Of a stretch of 64,000 nucleotides of DNA, positions 12,958 to 26,107 are shown in pieces. The DNA is taken from positions 68,863,453 through 68,927,452 of the forward strand of contig CM049311.1 in assembly GCA_026874595.1 (NCBI GenBank), written 5' to 3'. Each line of letters opens with the position of its first letter. The stretch's first letter is position 1. The notes beneath the pieces are model-generated. The model saw only the letters and a list, made by a program, of their open reading frames with translations. It had not been told where the DNA came from and did no database searches. The position numbers and the translations under genes were made by a program. This DNA comes from Sipunculus nudus (taxonomy: Eukaryota; Annelida; Sipuncula; Golfingiida; Sipunculidae).

Positions 12958-13060
12958 TTATTAGCGTGCACCCGTAGAGCGCATACCTCCGCCAACACAT
13001 GGATCCACATCAAGGTCCCCCAGAATATAACTATGAAAAATTAATCAGCTGTTGTATGTC
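12958..13060. repeat. probable end fragment of the CTCCGCC repeat family
   Basis: It reads GCACCCGTAGAGCGCATACC, then TCCGCCAACACATGGATCC. The order (C)ACxCGxAGAGCGCA then CCTCCGCCAA is the inverse of the right end of the fuller copy at 22.3-22.57 kb (GGCGGAGGTCGCGCTG). It is likely a truncated copy of the same widespread family. Confidence 0.4.
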
Positions 13061-13582
13061 CACCGGTATATTGTTCTACAAAATGGCATTGATAAGTTCA
13101 TTTAAAAAATCATGTAGAGACAAGGAGATATCCTGGGGTAGTTTGTGCAATGTACATATGGCAGACCACTTGCTGATTTCAGGCAACCTGAATCGTACAC
13201 AGTATTGCTCCGCTTTCCTTTGTTTTAACCAGTGACTGAATATTTGCTTCATTTATACATAACATATTAAAATGGCCCTGTTAATCTTCCATTTAATATG
13301 ATTTTGCTATTGCGTCATCGTATTGTTTGATTTTTACATCACAAACATCACTATCCGCTCGCTGATAGTGAAGGTATAGAAACCCGTCTCTTACGGTTAG
13401 TTTATCCAAAGTATCAAAAGGTTCCTAAGCAATTAAGGAGGATTTTTATGTTTTGGTCATGATCCAAGATATTATTTATAAAAGTTTTAGGCGGATGACT
13501 ACTTTTTACATATTTTGTAAAGAATAAACAACAGACAAAAGGGACAACTTTGACTGGATTAAGTGCCAGATAATGATTAAAG

Positions 13583-13622
13583 TAATAATAATAATAATAA
13601 TTATTATTATTATTATTATTAT
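13583..13622. repeat. palindromic AAT/ATT microsatellite
   Basis: An (AAT)n run passes directly into (ATT)n, forming a near-perfect 40-bp palindrome able to fold into a hairpin. Confidence 0.85.
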
Positions 13623-15110
13623 GATCATATAACCTTAGCTTTGTACGGGCAATAGCATATCATTTTATAGCAATTATACCTTCTGTGGAGTACCTATTTC
13701 ACTGTTCATTGATTATCTTTTGTAAGCTGTGCTCATCAGGTAGTTTACAGCAGACAAATATTCACAGACATTTACAGTAGAATGACATTAACATTGAATG
13801 AAATGCATGTTTTGCTGAAGAATTCATTAGGGAATGTGTTTTGAAAACAAAACAAAACAAAGAGACTTTAGAAAATTTAGAAGTTTTAGAAAAGTCCGGT
13901 TGAAGGAAACAAACTTGAAATTAAATATCAGATCTTAAAAAAAGTGTCATCATTAGTCATAATGTTATCGTACATGTTTACAGATGTTCTTCTATCCCAT
14001 CTTTACCCGCTCTCCCCCCCCCCCCCCCCCCCCCCCCGAAGGTCTTCTTTAAAAACGATTTTGTTAGGTGGGAAAATTTAAAATTGTATATTTATGAGAC
14101 TGAAGAAAATCAGGTCATACCAGTACAATAACAAAAACGGACATATCTTAACAGAAACTATGGTAAAACCAATGGTACAGTTTAAATATAACAATGATAA
14201 AGTTAAATGCTTGTTATTATTGAATTCTTGTCGCTTTTTACATTATCCTTAAATGACTTGTGATGGCACAATCACCGGCGCAACATTCTTTTTTTATGAA
14301 AATAGTGATATGTAGACCATGAACACCCAGCTTGTATACTATATCTGAATATAATGCAAACTATGAAATGAAGAATGAAGAATGGAACTATTCTTATATT
14401 TTATAAAATCCGATTGGTTTGTCATTAAATGCAATGTATGTTAGATACAGCGGCGGAATGTACATCTTTGATTGAAGCCCATTTTTTTATCATGTTTATA
14501 CCAATTAACTCCTGACAAAAAAATAAGCATTTTATACCTGCTTAACTAATGCTAGTTACTCTTAAATCGTGATCAAGAACAATTTTGATTTAGTGCACAA
14601 GATAACAAAATGAATTGTGTCTTATACAAAAAACAAATGCCTTGATTGTAATTAAAGGTTTTTGCATTTCTTTTTTTCATATTAATTTATTACAATGTTT
14701 ATAAAGATAATAAAACAATAACAAAATTGTTTGGATTATAATATTGGATCGGTATAGAGGAAGTCAACATTAAGGTTGTTTTAACAGCACATATAAATTC
14801 CCTTTTAAGTACATCGAACTTTTCTGACGTGGCACATTTTCAAGTAATTTTACAATTACTAACTCTCAAAGAATCTGAACTTAGTTGGTGTCTCTTACTG
14901 CTCGTCCAACTTACTGCTTAATGATCTCTCCGACGTAAACCTAAATAATAAATAGTTAAAAAGTATGAATAATTAGATCATTATTTGTATGTTTTATTTG
15001 GCAAATGTTAAAATTTAATATTAAAATGTGTCTTGTAAAACAATATTTTATTTGAAATGATTTTGGAAAAAAATACAATTGTGTATGAATGCCATAGAGG
15101 TCATCATTAT

Positions 15111-15122
15111 CTCTCTCTCTCT

Positions 15123-15189
<67 letters not shown>

Positions 15190-15283
15190 CACATATAGAC
15201 GAATCAAATTTTTTCAGACATTTTAACTACATTGTACTACATAGTTTCGTGCAACGTGCTGCACTCATCACGGTATGATTGAT

Positions 15284-15337
<54 letters not shown>
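15111..15337. repeat. CT and TA microsatellites (two TA tracts)
   Basis: CT repeats lead into about 60 bp of pure TA, then 95 bp of ordinary sequence, then a second TA tract of about 54 bp. Confidence 0.95.
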
Positions 15338-15340
<3 letters not shown>

Positions 15341-15490
15341 ACTGTTAAGGTACATAAACATTTACATCAGTATGTGCGTTATCTCACGCCATTACTTCAT
15401 TGGTTAGGCTGAATACAATATTTTTTTGGCAAAACCATCCCTGTACACGGACTTACAATTTCTGATTAACCTGTTTCATTCAATGTAATA

Positions 15491-15735
15491 ATTCTGTGTG
15501 TGAGTCAACACAGTCCACGTGTGTCTGTTTAGCTAACAAGACTGTAGACCATAACTAGAGGCCTGATCTTGCGCTTGCACTACTCCAAAACAAGGAGAAA
15601 TGATATGGAAGATAAAAAAAAGAAATACTGTTTGGATGCCTAAAAAAAAATCTTGATTGGTAAAGTAGCGTGGTTTGGCCGCCAGGTGGCGTGCGCGCTA
15701 TGTTTACATTTGTACCACTGATCTCGCTAACCTAA
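15491..15735 (+). repeat. dispersed repeat family 2, copy 1
   Basis: Shares an ordered series of blocks with 29146-29385: TTCTGTGTGTGAGTCAACAC, CACGTGTGTCTGTTT, GGATCTTG-like, CAAACAAGGA-like, GCCGCCAGGTGGCGTGCGCG and ATGTTTACATTTG. There is no coding capacity. It is an old interspersed repeat of about 245 bp and unknown class. Confidence 0.65.
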
Positions 15736-16734
15736 CCACTTGTGTACAGGAGTACTCCATCGGTTTTGAATGAAATATTAGCAGATACTATCGTATTTTA
15801 AGGAGAAAAAGATCAAGCTATGTGTATAAAGCATTTAACACTATATGTGTTTAGTAAATATACTTGGTATGTGAAAAGGTATCTTTAATATAAACAAAAA
15901 ATAATTTTAGACAATCCAACACAAGAGAACTAAGTTTGTGTGTATAGTATATAAATACATTATAAAAAGAACCTTTCTTATCCTCTTGTCCCTGCTTACT
16001 TTGTTGATGTTTCGGTCAAAGTTTATTAATTTTACATTTTAAATAGCAATTTAATACAAGCTGAAAAAACATGTCAAAACTGAATAAAAAAATTGGCACC
16101 ATGTTTTTAAGGCTTCATAGAAAGGTGAAGAACTACAATGCATTGGGTGTCACATTTTTACAAACAAAATTTACTCAGGACGAATGCTACATATGCCCCT
16201 ACACTAAGTCGTCAATTCATTTTCATAACTAGATATATGCTATTTTTTTAATTTAAGGCAGTTACAAAAAATACTGGCCTTATCATAATAACACATTATC
16301 ACAGTACTTTTCTCTTTAAAAGCTGCATGCTTCGACTTCAGGTTCAACAAAGAAAAAAATACGAAAATTGCTCAGTATAAGCTATTTGTGTATTTATAAA
16401 TGGTCGAGCAAATGACAGAGTATAAATGTGTGTCAGCTTGAAAAGACAGGGATCGTGAGGCGAAGTCTAAGGAATATATGTAGGTTTCCAAGATAATGAT
16501 CTTGGATGAGATAGACAACACTGGCCTTCATAATGTAAGTATTTAGAAATTAAAACTAGCGCGAAGAAGTTCAGTTGCTATTATATACTTGACTCTTGAA
16601 TTATATAGGATAGGCAAGAAATGAATGACGCATTATGTTTCAAAGCGAGGCTGTGGTGTTATATAGATGTAGAGAACTGAAATAAAATGAAATCAGCTAT
16701 ATGCTAACGTCTGATTGTATTGATCGACAGTCTC

Positions 16735-16777
<43 letters not shown>

Positions 16778-17103
16778 AGTGTGATTTCTTTTCCCTGATA
16801 ATTGATATACTCAGTGATTATACTGACATATCATCTTTGCAAAGTGACTTTTATATTAAATGCGGGCGCTTCCCTCATTTTGTAAAAACCCGCCGGTTTA
16901 CTGATCCAATGCGTCAATGCGACAATGGAAGTCAAAGAGTCAGGCAATGACCTTTCACCCGGGTGTTTTATACAGGACTTCCTGAAAAAAGGAGTCATGT
17001 TTAAATCAAGTTTATTGCTGAACACTTGCTGCAACAATTTGTAAACAGAAAACATCCAAACACACAAACACACTCATGCAAACATATACACAGATATATA
17101 TAA

Positions 17104-17143
<40 letters not shown>

Positions 17144-17742
17144 ATGTATGTATGTATACAAGTTTATATATGTATGTTTGTATGTGTGTGATGGTTTGTG
17201 TTTGGCCAGCAGGTATGCTTGCACTGCGGCTACCCTCCTGTAAATATTTGCAATATACCAATAGGCCTATCCACCTGATTTTCTCGCCTCTCATCCTGCT
17301 TGGCTACGCTGACAACGCAAACAGGAAGAACCGCCACCTGTCGTAATATTCCTTAGCCAGAGTAGTACACGGAACCACAGAGGTTCATTAACCAACTACT
17401 AATGACTGCGTTTCCCTAAGCTCCAGGCCAGGAAAGAGAAAAGAAATGAACCTCATCAAGAATTTCTAGGGTTAAAGTTTAGGAAAACGACCTGTGTTTT
17501 TTATGGTTCAGGTACGCCCCCGTGTATCTAAACACATACATGCAAAGATTCGTCACTTTATCCCGCTTCAAACAGTAAAAGGAAGAAGCAGATAATGGCG
17601 CCCGGACGGCAAGTACCCAAGACAATGATATTTCGTAACTTAAAAGAATCCGTAAAAGGTAACATTTGGAAAATTAACTAAAACATGAGTTTTTTTATTT
17701 GATATTGGTACTTTTTCCTAGTTTATTCGTTTCGTACAGTCA

Positions 17743-17796
<54 letters not shown>

Positions 17797-20700
17797 TCTA
17801 CGTGTGTGTTATTTTATCTCATTCTGTGTCTTTCTTCTAACTTATTTTCTGTGAAACTGTCGTTTAATTGTTGCGTGCTTTTCATTTTAAACGGTGTTTG
17901 CTTGCCCCACTGGTTCAACCCAAACTGAAGCCAGGTTTTTCACGGTCAACTATAGTGATACTTTCACCCTTTTTTCCATAAAAGACATCCCGTTGAAGAC
18001 ATCCTGTGTTCTTATATTTCTCAAAAAGCAGATGTAATTCTACCGATTATTGATCTTACAAATGAGAAAACATTATTCCTGGTGCGTTTAATGTGTTGTG
18101 ATAGAAATTTGTAAAAGTGGTAAACATGTCTCAAATGTTAGGGATATTGGTAATGACCAAATTACATATGAAGAACATACAAGGCCGCCCGACAAGCGAT
18201 TGCGAGCCATTCAGACATTGCCCTGCTCCTCTAATTACCTCCCTCAGGTGAAAGTAATCTGTCTAAAACATAATTAGATCAGACCAGGCCTGAGCATGCG
18301 TTATGTGATCAAACTGCAGTGTTATTTCTCTAGAGGACCATCAGCCGGTCTTCCTGTTGGACCTTACAGAAATCTGAGAGTGAACCACAAAGAAATGACC
18401 ATGGTCATGGAGCAAAATAAACAGGACTGTATGCGGTTCTTAAGATGAATTTTATCACACCTTGAACACCAACAATTCTTTGAGGCGGGGGGGGGGGGGG
18501 GATGGGGGCTAAGTAACGAAAGTGTTTTTCTTTAGGGGTGGTGGGTGCTTCCTTCAGTCACAGATATTGTGTCCAGAAATTGTCAGTATCTCAAGAGGAA
18601 GTCTGTGAAATGTCGTTCACTACTTTTCAGGTTTGGCTTGCCTAGGATGACACCATAAATATATAAAAATATTTCTATAATCTGTGAGCCCTCAGTGCTT
18701 CCCGTAAATAAATTGGAATTCTAAAACAAAATCATTAAAGGGCCAAATCACCTATTCGACCTTTATTAACTAAAGGTTTTCCCATGGAGATTTTATAAAA
18801 TAGGCCAGAAAACGTGGATATCACCGGTCACAGGCACATATTATAATATGTCGGGGCACACCAAAATAATTAAACGAATTCAACAAGGGCATCTGGCTGC
18901 AAGTCAGATAAGCCAGAGCTTTGCAAATACCTTTTTGCAACAGGTGAAATTTCTACCTTTGCATATATGCAACCTACCACCTTAGGTTACATATTTTTCC
19001 CCGTTTGTCAACATGGCTGTGTTTACAAACATGTTTTTGATAACCAAGTTCATATATCCTTTACGGAGGCGTTAATACAGCTTTTCACAACCAAAATTAC
19101 CCTTAGATAATTATATATACACAAAAGCAGCCAGAAATCCAATAAATTCTTTTTTATTCATAAGGAAGGTGAATGGGCACCTGAAAATAGGTGCAAGTAT
19201 AAAGTAGGTGCAAGTACATAAATAAACAGATGGGGTTCCCTCTCACTCTATAATAGACAGTGCCACCAACAGGCCATTGCCCTATCCTTAGACATAATTC
19301 ATCAAAATGTACTATGATTTGTCTTTGTTATCAGCGAGCAGACAAGCGATTAAGTTTAACCTTAAATACATCGGCTAGGCCATAAAACAGATCGTGGTAG
19401 GATAACTGTTTTACACTTTAAGATGTTCTGATTTTGCAATAACCTCCATGTTTTGCTATTTAAATACGCATAAAGGTTTATTTAGCCTGATAGTACAACC
19501 TTGAGAAACATTAAACAGCACCAAATACAGGAACACTTTTTTTATATAACTGTTTTTAAGCCGCCGGGCATTCGCGAGATGGCCACAGGCAAGTCGACAT
19601 ATATCATTTGATGTTTTTGTAGGTTATTCCAGTGAGAGAATGCATTGGTATCCCTCTAAATCACCAAAATGTCCGTAGCATTAGTGATGCTTACCGACAC
19701 AGTCTACCTTTCAGAGTATAAATTCCCGGTGGCAACTGCCTTCGCCAGACCAATTTCACAGATTGCGGCGAGGGTGTGCTTCATCAGCAATTTAGAGGCC
19801 TACTCCATATCAGGTGCCAATATTATTCACCATTGAAGGTGTATCATATATAATATGAACTGCGCACCGAAAAATAAATTGCGACAGTTAACGAAATCCT
19901 ATTCCTGTCATCTTCCCCGACGTGATTATGGTCGGGTATGTTTTGTGACTTTGAGAGGTCTACCAAAAGCTTGATGATTTTAAGCTTTCATTTTTGCCAT
20001 TTAATACCATAATTAGTGTCATATAAATCATATATGATATAAAATTACAGAACCCTCGATCATTTGTACACCTGACCAATAATCATGACACACAGTTGAG
20101 AGACCGGATTAGCAATAAAGGAAATATTTTTTTCATTATGAGAGGTTGGATTAATATTTTCTAATGCTATTCACACTGGCTGTATAGCAGATTTAATTAA
20201 ATTAATTAGTGTGTATTCTCAGACGGTTGGATGGTATGAGCAACTGTGGGATGATGTACTTGCATAAGGCGAATCCTGATCTTATCATACAATTTAAAGG
20301 TAAAATACGCCATTACCTTTCCAGTCCAAGGCCACTTTAAACAAAACTTATACCCTTCTGACGATGGGGTAACTTAAGACTGGAAACTAATTGAATATTC
20401 ATCTGTATCTTGGCAAACGCAATTCCAATATCAAGTTACTTTGCTTTGATGTAGTATAAATGGAAAGAGTGCAAGTTAATTTCCCTTGTCCTTAAAAAAA
20501 TGTGCATACACGATGCATCACTCTAAGATTATGTAGACGCGCTGATAAATGACTTGTGTCTTTGTGCAAAGAGTTTCCTGGTTTAAATGTTTTACTTTCT
20601 TAATGTACCGTTTATCTCAAACTTATATCAGTTTACCTTTGCTTATCCAGTTTAAAGGCAAAACAAGCAGAAACAAAAAAAAAAAAAAAAAAAATCTGCA

Positions 20701-21015
20701 GAGGTCTTCCACTCAGAATTCGGGCATATTTTCGCTGGCCTGTTTTTGGGATCCACGTGTACACCAATTAGTATGACAAATTGATAACACTACGGAAACC
20801 CGCGCCTTGGAAGCTTTGGCTAAGACATGGCCTGCACGATAACCGAAACAGGTGAAATATTAATGCACCACCGCGCCTTTTTTGTCCTCTAAAATGAATT
20901 ATTCCGTGTCTCTACGACGTTATTTTGAAACCACTCTTAGCCAGAGCATCATTAGAAATAACAGGACAAGCATACGCGCCTCTATGATCTAGAACTATCA
21001 TATAGGGGCAGCAGG
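15736..21015. other. gene-free DNA with simple repeats and a few GC-richer islands
   Basis: Holds a CT tract (16733-16775), TA tracts (17107-17139 and 17744-17788), a poly-G run near 18487-18501 and a poly-A run near 20675-20693. The island at 18180-18420 is GC-richer and contains TCTAATTACCTCCC and ATAATTAGATC homeodomain-type cores. No exon with both splice sites was found. Confidence 0.5.
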
Positions 21016-21075
21016 AGATCTGCTAAATGAACCAATCAGCACAAGAGATCTGCTAAGTGAACCAATCAGCACAAC
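21016..21075. repeat. 30-bp tandem duplication carrying two CCAAT motifs
   Basis: Two adjacent 30-bp copies, each beginning AGATCTGCTAA and containing GAACCAATCAGCACAA, differ at two positions. Each carries ACCAATCAGC, a strong CCAAT-box form, but no gene start is visible nearby. Confidence 0.85.
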
Positions 21076-21522
21076 GTATTTCATGACATATTATTTTTTC
21101 GTGGCTTGGTCAAAAAGGCGGGTGAAATAATAATAAACAAAACCAATAACAGTGTTGATGAGGGGATTCTTTAAAATTTCTCCTCTGACGTGTTTACTTT
21201 GATTTAGATTACCTGACTGGTTAAAGCTGTGTTTCCATGTGACCTTATATGGGTTTATGCGTGAAATATCGTTCATGTGATCTTGTAACTGGACTTACTG
21301 GAGAGTTGCTATGTTCCCCTCAGCTTATATGCGTATGTGAGTATATGCGTGAAATCGCCAAAGGAGCGATTTTCACTTATTTGGTCTGCGTGAACTGAGG
21401 TATTTTGGAAATTATGACATCTCTTCACCATTTATTTGTGGAAAACCTGCTAGACCCACTGTTCAAATATAAGCATATACGCGCACATAGCAACACGCCT
21501 ATTTTTTTCACGTATAAACGTT

Positions 21523-21795
21523 GGGCCAAAAAATATAAGGTGTGGTTCTCAGGCACCGCCCGCGTCAATTTTTACCCCCGCATCAAAAGTTTTATTTTGA
21601 TTTTTACTTTTCAAGTTGATAAATAAAACAATTTGTAGTGCTTTTACCTGTTTAGCAAAAAATTGGTTATTTTTATGTTTTCACTGATCATATGACATTT
21701 TATCGGAGCATTCAAAAAAAGGTCAAAAATAAAATACCGCCCGCCCGCACCGATTTCTGAAAAAAAGAACCATACCCTATTTTTTTAGGCCTTAC
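21523..21795. mobile_element. MITE family 1, copy 2 (internally shortened)
   Basis: The left end is GGGCCAAAAAATATAAGG then TGTGGTTCTCAGGCACC. The right end is GAACCATACCCTATTTTTTT then AGGCC. It shares the ACCGCCCGC and TTTGTAGTGCTTTTACCTG blocks with the other copies but is about 70 bp shorter. Its right inverted repeat has lost the GTGCCTGA part. Confidence 0.85.
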
Positions 21796-22290
21796 AGTCT
21801 ATGTGTAAAATCGGTCAATTTATAAATTTCCAGGCATTTACTTAATTGTAAAAAATAATGAAATGCTATTGTTATACAATAAGACAGATTTAAATGACAT
21901 TTCATTTATTTTGTATACCTTAGTCTCACAAAATAGTAATATATTTTACATTTATTATTGCATAATTTAATGTTTCACATACTCAAATGCGCACTATTTG
22001 GCCTAATTCTTGTTCTTGCGGAAATAATTATGTAATCGTATGAGATGTTAATAGTATACTCTCGCCAGGATGCAATTTCCTTTTGCACTTTGCGATTGAA
22101 TGTGGGCTTGGTGTTCCCCTCCCTCATGATGTGTAAGTGTTACAATTTTCTTTCACAATTTCAGCAAAGTACTTTTGGTATGAAACAACAGGGGGTATTC
22201 TCGCTTCAGAAACAAACAACATATGAAAGTTTTTGATTATTCCGCACTGATAAGAAAATTTAGCTTTAGTCTGCAAATATATACGACTTT

Positions 22291-22575
22291 AACTGTTTAT
22301 GACCTCCACTAAGCGGCAGGGGTTATGTTTTTGCGGGTTTTGGTTGGTTTGTTTGTCTGTAAGCAACATTAGTAAAAAAATTATTGATGGATTTTGATGA
22401 AATCTTCATTATAGCTCGGCAAAGATCGAAGACAAAAATTTATTAAATTACAATACGGAAACATTCTTGATCCATGAACTTTTAAAGGAAAAATGCTGCC
22501 TTTCTGACAGTTCCATATTAGGCTAATGAGCCGACTTGGCGGAGGTCGCGCTGTCTGAGTGCTTTTCTAGTTGTT
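22291..22575 (+). mobile_element. widespread non-autonomous repeat (GACCTCC...GGCGGAGGTC type)
   Basis: Starts near GACCTCCACTAAGCGGCAGG, continues GTTATGTTTTTGCGGG, GTTTGTTTGTCTGTAAGCAA and GATGGATTTTGATGAAAT, and ends TTGGCGGAGGTCGCGCTG then GAGTGCTTTTCTAGTT. I recall this arrangement as a repeat found in many animal genomes. The ends GACCTCC and GGAGGTC are inverted. There is no coding capacity. Confidence 0.75.
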
Positions 22576-22789
22576 TAAGCTGTATTTATATCTATAGATA
22601 TCAAACTCTATAAGCCTTAATCTTATATAAATATACATTTCTCCTTATTACAAAACACCATACAAAGTTGACCGTAATCATACCTATCATATTCAGCTCA
22701 AGTGAACCTTCAAGAGGCCTTGCAAGGATCATGCGAAGGGCGTGGACAATGCTTTATATGACACTAGCCATATCCATCAGGGGTTGTCG

Positions 22790-22790
<1 letters not shown>

Positions 22791-22852
<62 letters not shown>

Positions 22853-23142
22853 GACAGATAGATATATAGATAGATAGATAGATAGATTTTTTTGCATATA
22901 CATACATATAAGAGTGATTACACACATAATATGCATACACATACAAAAGAAACACAAAAAGCTATAGATACATACACATATATACACATGCACACATACA
23001 TATTTTTACATGCATATACATACATTCACATACCTACGCATAAACACACATATATATACATATATATAATATATTTATATTTATATATATATAGAGAGAG
23101 AGAGAGAAAGAGAGAGAGAGATAGAGAGAGAGAGGGGGGGGG
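22791..23142. repeat. compound microsatellite block (TA, GATA, CA/TA, GA)
   Basis: Pure TA (22791-22850), then GATA (22855-22888), then CACATA-rich sequence, then TA and GA runs to 23142 ending in a G run. ORFs here translate only to YIYI, HTYI and RERE low-complexity peptides. Confidence 0.95.
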
Positions 23143-24300
23143 AGAGAACCTATATACTTTGGTAAATATCACTTTTGACTTTATCAAACCACACTACATT
23201 TCTGTTATTTAAATAAATCCAAATTTTTATTACTTTGACATGTATACTATCCATCATTTTGGAGAAATGACTGTCTGTATTATGTAAAATCTTTCTATAC
23301 TTTTCCTGATTCAGTGAAGCTCAGTCCCTAGATCGGTCAGCATTAAGTCCAAGTAGGTTAGACGTAACCTGTTTTGGTTTCAATGTAGATAGATTAAATG
23401 AAGAGCCTGCGTTTCATAAGATCATCCTGGGCTTTCGTAAACGAGGAGATAGTGAAGCAGCTGGGCCGCTGACACAGTAGTCTTGACAAGCCGACCGGTT
23501 GTAACCGAAAATAAAGACCTCGTAAAGAAGTTTCCCCTGGAATAAATGTCTCCGGGGATGAGGCGGACCAAAGGAACAGGCCTAGTTTTATCGACGAAGT
23601 TGTTTAGGGGTCACATTGCCCACGCAGTAGTTAGGCTGTTTGGGATGGAAGAAATACGGCTGGTTTATCAATAAGTCTAATCAGTCAGGCTTTTCTTGTG
23701 GCAGGTAGGTGACCGGGCCACAGTTTAGCTGTAACTATCGAGACAGATTAATCTTAATTTAATCCCATCTCTCGTTGGGCAGCTTCCTCTCCCGGTTCCG
23801 ATGAATCCTTTTGCTGCTGACTAAAGGCAGTCGAGTCAGGTAAAAATGATGTGAGCACAAGCAGCCTTTTTTAAATATCTTTTTAAAAGTCGTCTTATGT
23901 TGTACTCAAAAGAAAGAACCACGTGCCCCTCTTAGGCCAGCTATCCTTGACCCCACGCCTTCGACAACTAATCATAGGCGCAGCAATCGTATCCAGATAT
24001 GTACTTTTATAACTTCGCATTTAGTTTTAGTCCTGTATATTTTAATATTTTAATGTTAGCTTTTATATTCGTTTGCGGACAGTCTTTCAAAATCGAAATT
24101 AATGCTGTTTTATATTGTATCTTTTTTAAATACTACCGGTCTTCTGAGTGAATATATTTTTAAACAGTTTAAGTGGTACACGAAGGCAATAATATCTTGT
24201 TAAAATAAATTGATTTGCACAGGTTTTTACAATATATACTACATGCTATTCACGTTTCCGCACTGTATTAATTTTATATCATTATTTATTTAATTTGATG

Positions 24301-24301
<1 letters not shown>

Positions 24302-24359
<58 letters not shown>
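24302..24359. repeat. TA microsatellite
   Basis: About 58 bp of uninterrupted TA. Confidence 0.95.
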
Positions 24360-24360
<1 letters not shown>

Positions 24361-26024
24361 CCTTTGAAAGACTGAGTACCATGTACCTACGGTGCATTCT
24401 AGCATGTGCTTATTTTTTATATTCTTATTCTTAAGAAATAATGTGGTTTTAAATCATCTGAGATTTGTCAAAAAATTCCACGCCCACTAGTCAGTAACAT
24501 GATTACAGAATAATGTCATGGAACCAAACACAGGTTAATTTATAGAGGCGTTAATACAAGATTGCCTTTCCGCTAAAAAATTGCCTTTCCGCTCAAGGTG
24601 CATCATAATAGCAGACCATACTTTCAGTTACATTTCGCTCAGTGTAAACCTGATTGTGCCATCTTGCATGCCACGCTAAAAGAACTGAATGTATTCAATA
24701 GTAATACTGTTATATCAGAAACACGATTGTGCAGTAAAAGAAAACAGAATAAATATAAGAGATGAGGGCCTAAATTCCGGAAAGGATATGAATTTATAGA
24801 TCGTTTATATATGGAAATATTGGAAATATAGGGAGCCGGTGGAACACCACTCGTAATATATATTTCGTTTTTGTTTCATGTTTGTTAATGCCTATCAGCT
24901 ACTAATGTGGAAAGCATTTAGGTGTTCTCCTTTCAGACAAATTGGTACATAATGAACTGTCTTTCCGTGCACGTGTTGCCTCTCTGAGACAGGTGGAAAG
25001 GTGTTATTACAACCCCTGAAACATGTATATGAAATACATATTACCATCTTTTTTTATGCAGTGACAGGGGAGTAAGTCGTTTCTTTACTGGCTGTTCCTG
25101 ATAAGACCGTTACCGGACCGTTTGTATAGAGTTGCAAATAAGAAATTTAAAATAAACGTAATCCCCGGTCACGTTAGACCAAATTTATAAGAAATTTATG
25201 TTCTGGCTAAACATATATGAATAATGTATGAAGGTACGACGAGTGTTAGTAAATTATTTATTTCTTGCCAGATGGCAGAATCTATGACTTATGTACTCTC
25301 ATAAAGCGACCGTAAAGCAAACTGATGACGTCAGACTAGTTCCAGAACAGCATCCAAACCCAGGGTACAAAGTATACACAACCTGATGAACAGACTTTCC
25401 GTGGCCGCAACATGCATTTTGTCTGCAAATAAAATAATGATAACGGGCGAGTATACCGAGTATACTCCAGTCCCAGTCTGGTCATGTGTGTCATTTGTTG
25501 TAGCCTTTGGCCACACAATGTCTTTCAAAGACAGAACAAATCTTATAAAATATGTGCATTAAAATATAGCCACTAGGTGTCACGGTCGCAGCAAAAAGTG
25601 CCATAAAAAGTGAATTTTTATATTTTTATACCTGGACAAACGTTTCACTATACTATACATACATACCTACATGTAAACATATATATTTAGGTTTTTTTAT
25701 ATATAACTTGGATAACGTAATTTAAGGAGAATTAAGAAATCAATTGAGGAACATTGTTACAAATAGCCTAATTTTTAACTTAATCTTTATAATATGTTGG
25801 TATATTATCGGTAAAATGATCACTCATTATCCGATTATGTCAGTGGCTGGTGTTTCGTTTGATAAACGCGGATGTTGAAAGCAATCATGTCAAATAAATC
25901 AATCAACAGGCCATTACCGTTATAATCATCCTTTACGGGCGCTTGGATCAAGTACTCGAGGGTTATTTTCCTGCCATGCTGGCTCAAACCGAGTCTGAGC
26001 CAATGGTGGTTCAATCTGATATCC

Positions 26025-26096
26025 TAGACTGGTACCCTGCTCTATAAAGGCCCTCGAGCCAAGCAGCGGTGCCATAATAGAGCGGGGTACCAGTCT
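26025..26096. mobile_element. 72-bp fold-back element with 11-bp direct-repeat flanks
   Basis: The arms TAGACTGGTACCCTGCTC (26025 on) and GAGCGGGGTACCAGTCTA (to 26097) pair over 21 bp with one mismatch, around a 31-nt loop. The hairpin is flanked by the same 11 bases, ATCTGATATCC, at 26014-26024 and 26097-26107, as a target-site duplication would appear. A related fragment (TAGACTGGTGCC) occurs near 11,974. Confidence 0.75.
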
Positions 26097-26107
26097 ATCT
26101 GATATCC

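Larger units (their letters stand above)
11852..15490. other. gene-free DNA with simple repeats
   Basis: No supportable gene. It contains a palindromic (AAT)n(ATT)n block at 13583-13622, a poly-C run at 14014-14037, a CT then TA tract at 15111-15185 and a TA tract at 15283-15337. ORFs over the TA tracts are low-complexity artefacts. Confidence 0.55.
22576..26024. other. gene-free DNA with microsatellites
   Basis: TA/GATA/CA/GA tracts lie at 22791-23140 and a TA tract at 24302-24359. A GC-richer island at 23,400-23,950 includes GATTAATCTTAATTTAATCC with several TAATCC/GATTA cores. No exon with matched splice sites was recognised. Confidence 0.5.

Noticed and set aside
15057-15278. ORF with YIYIYI repeats
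   Set aside because: Translation of a TA microsatellite. The same applies at 17.0-17.3, 22.7-23.2 and 35.4 kb.
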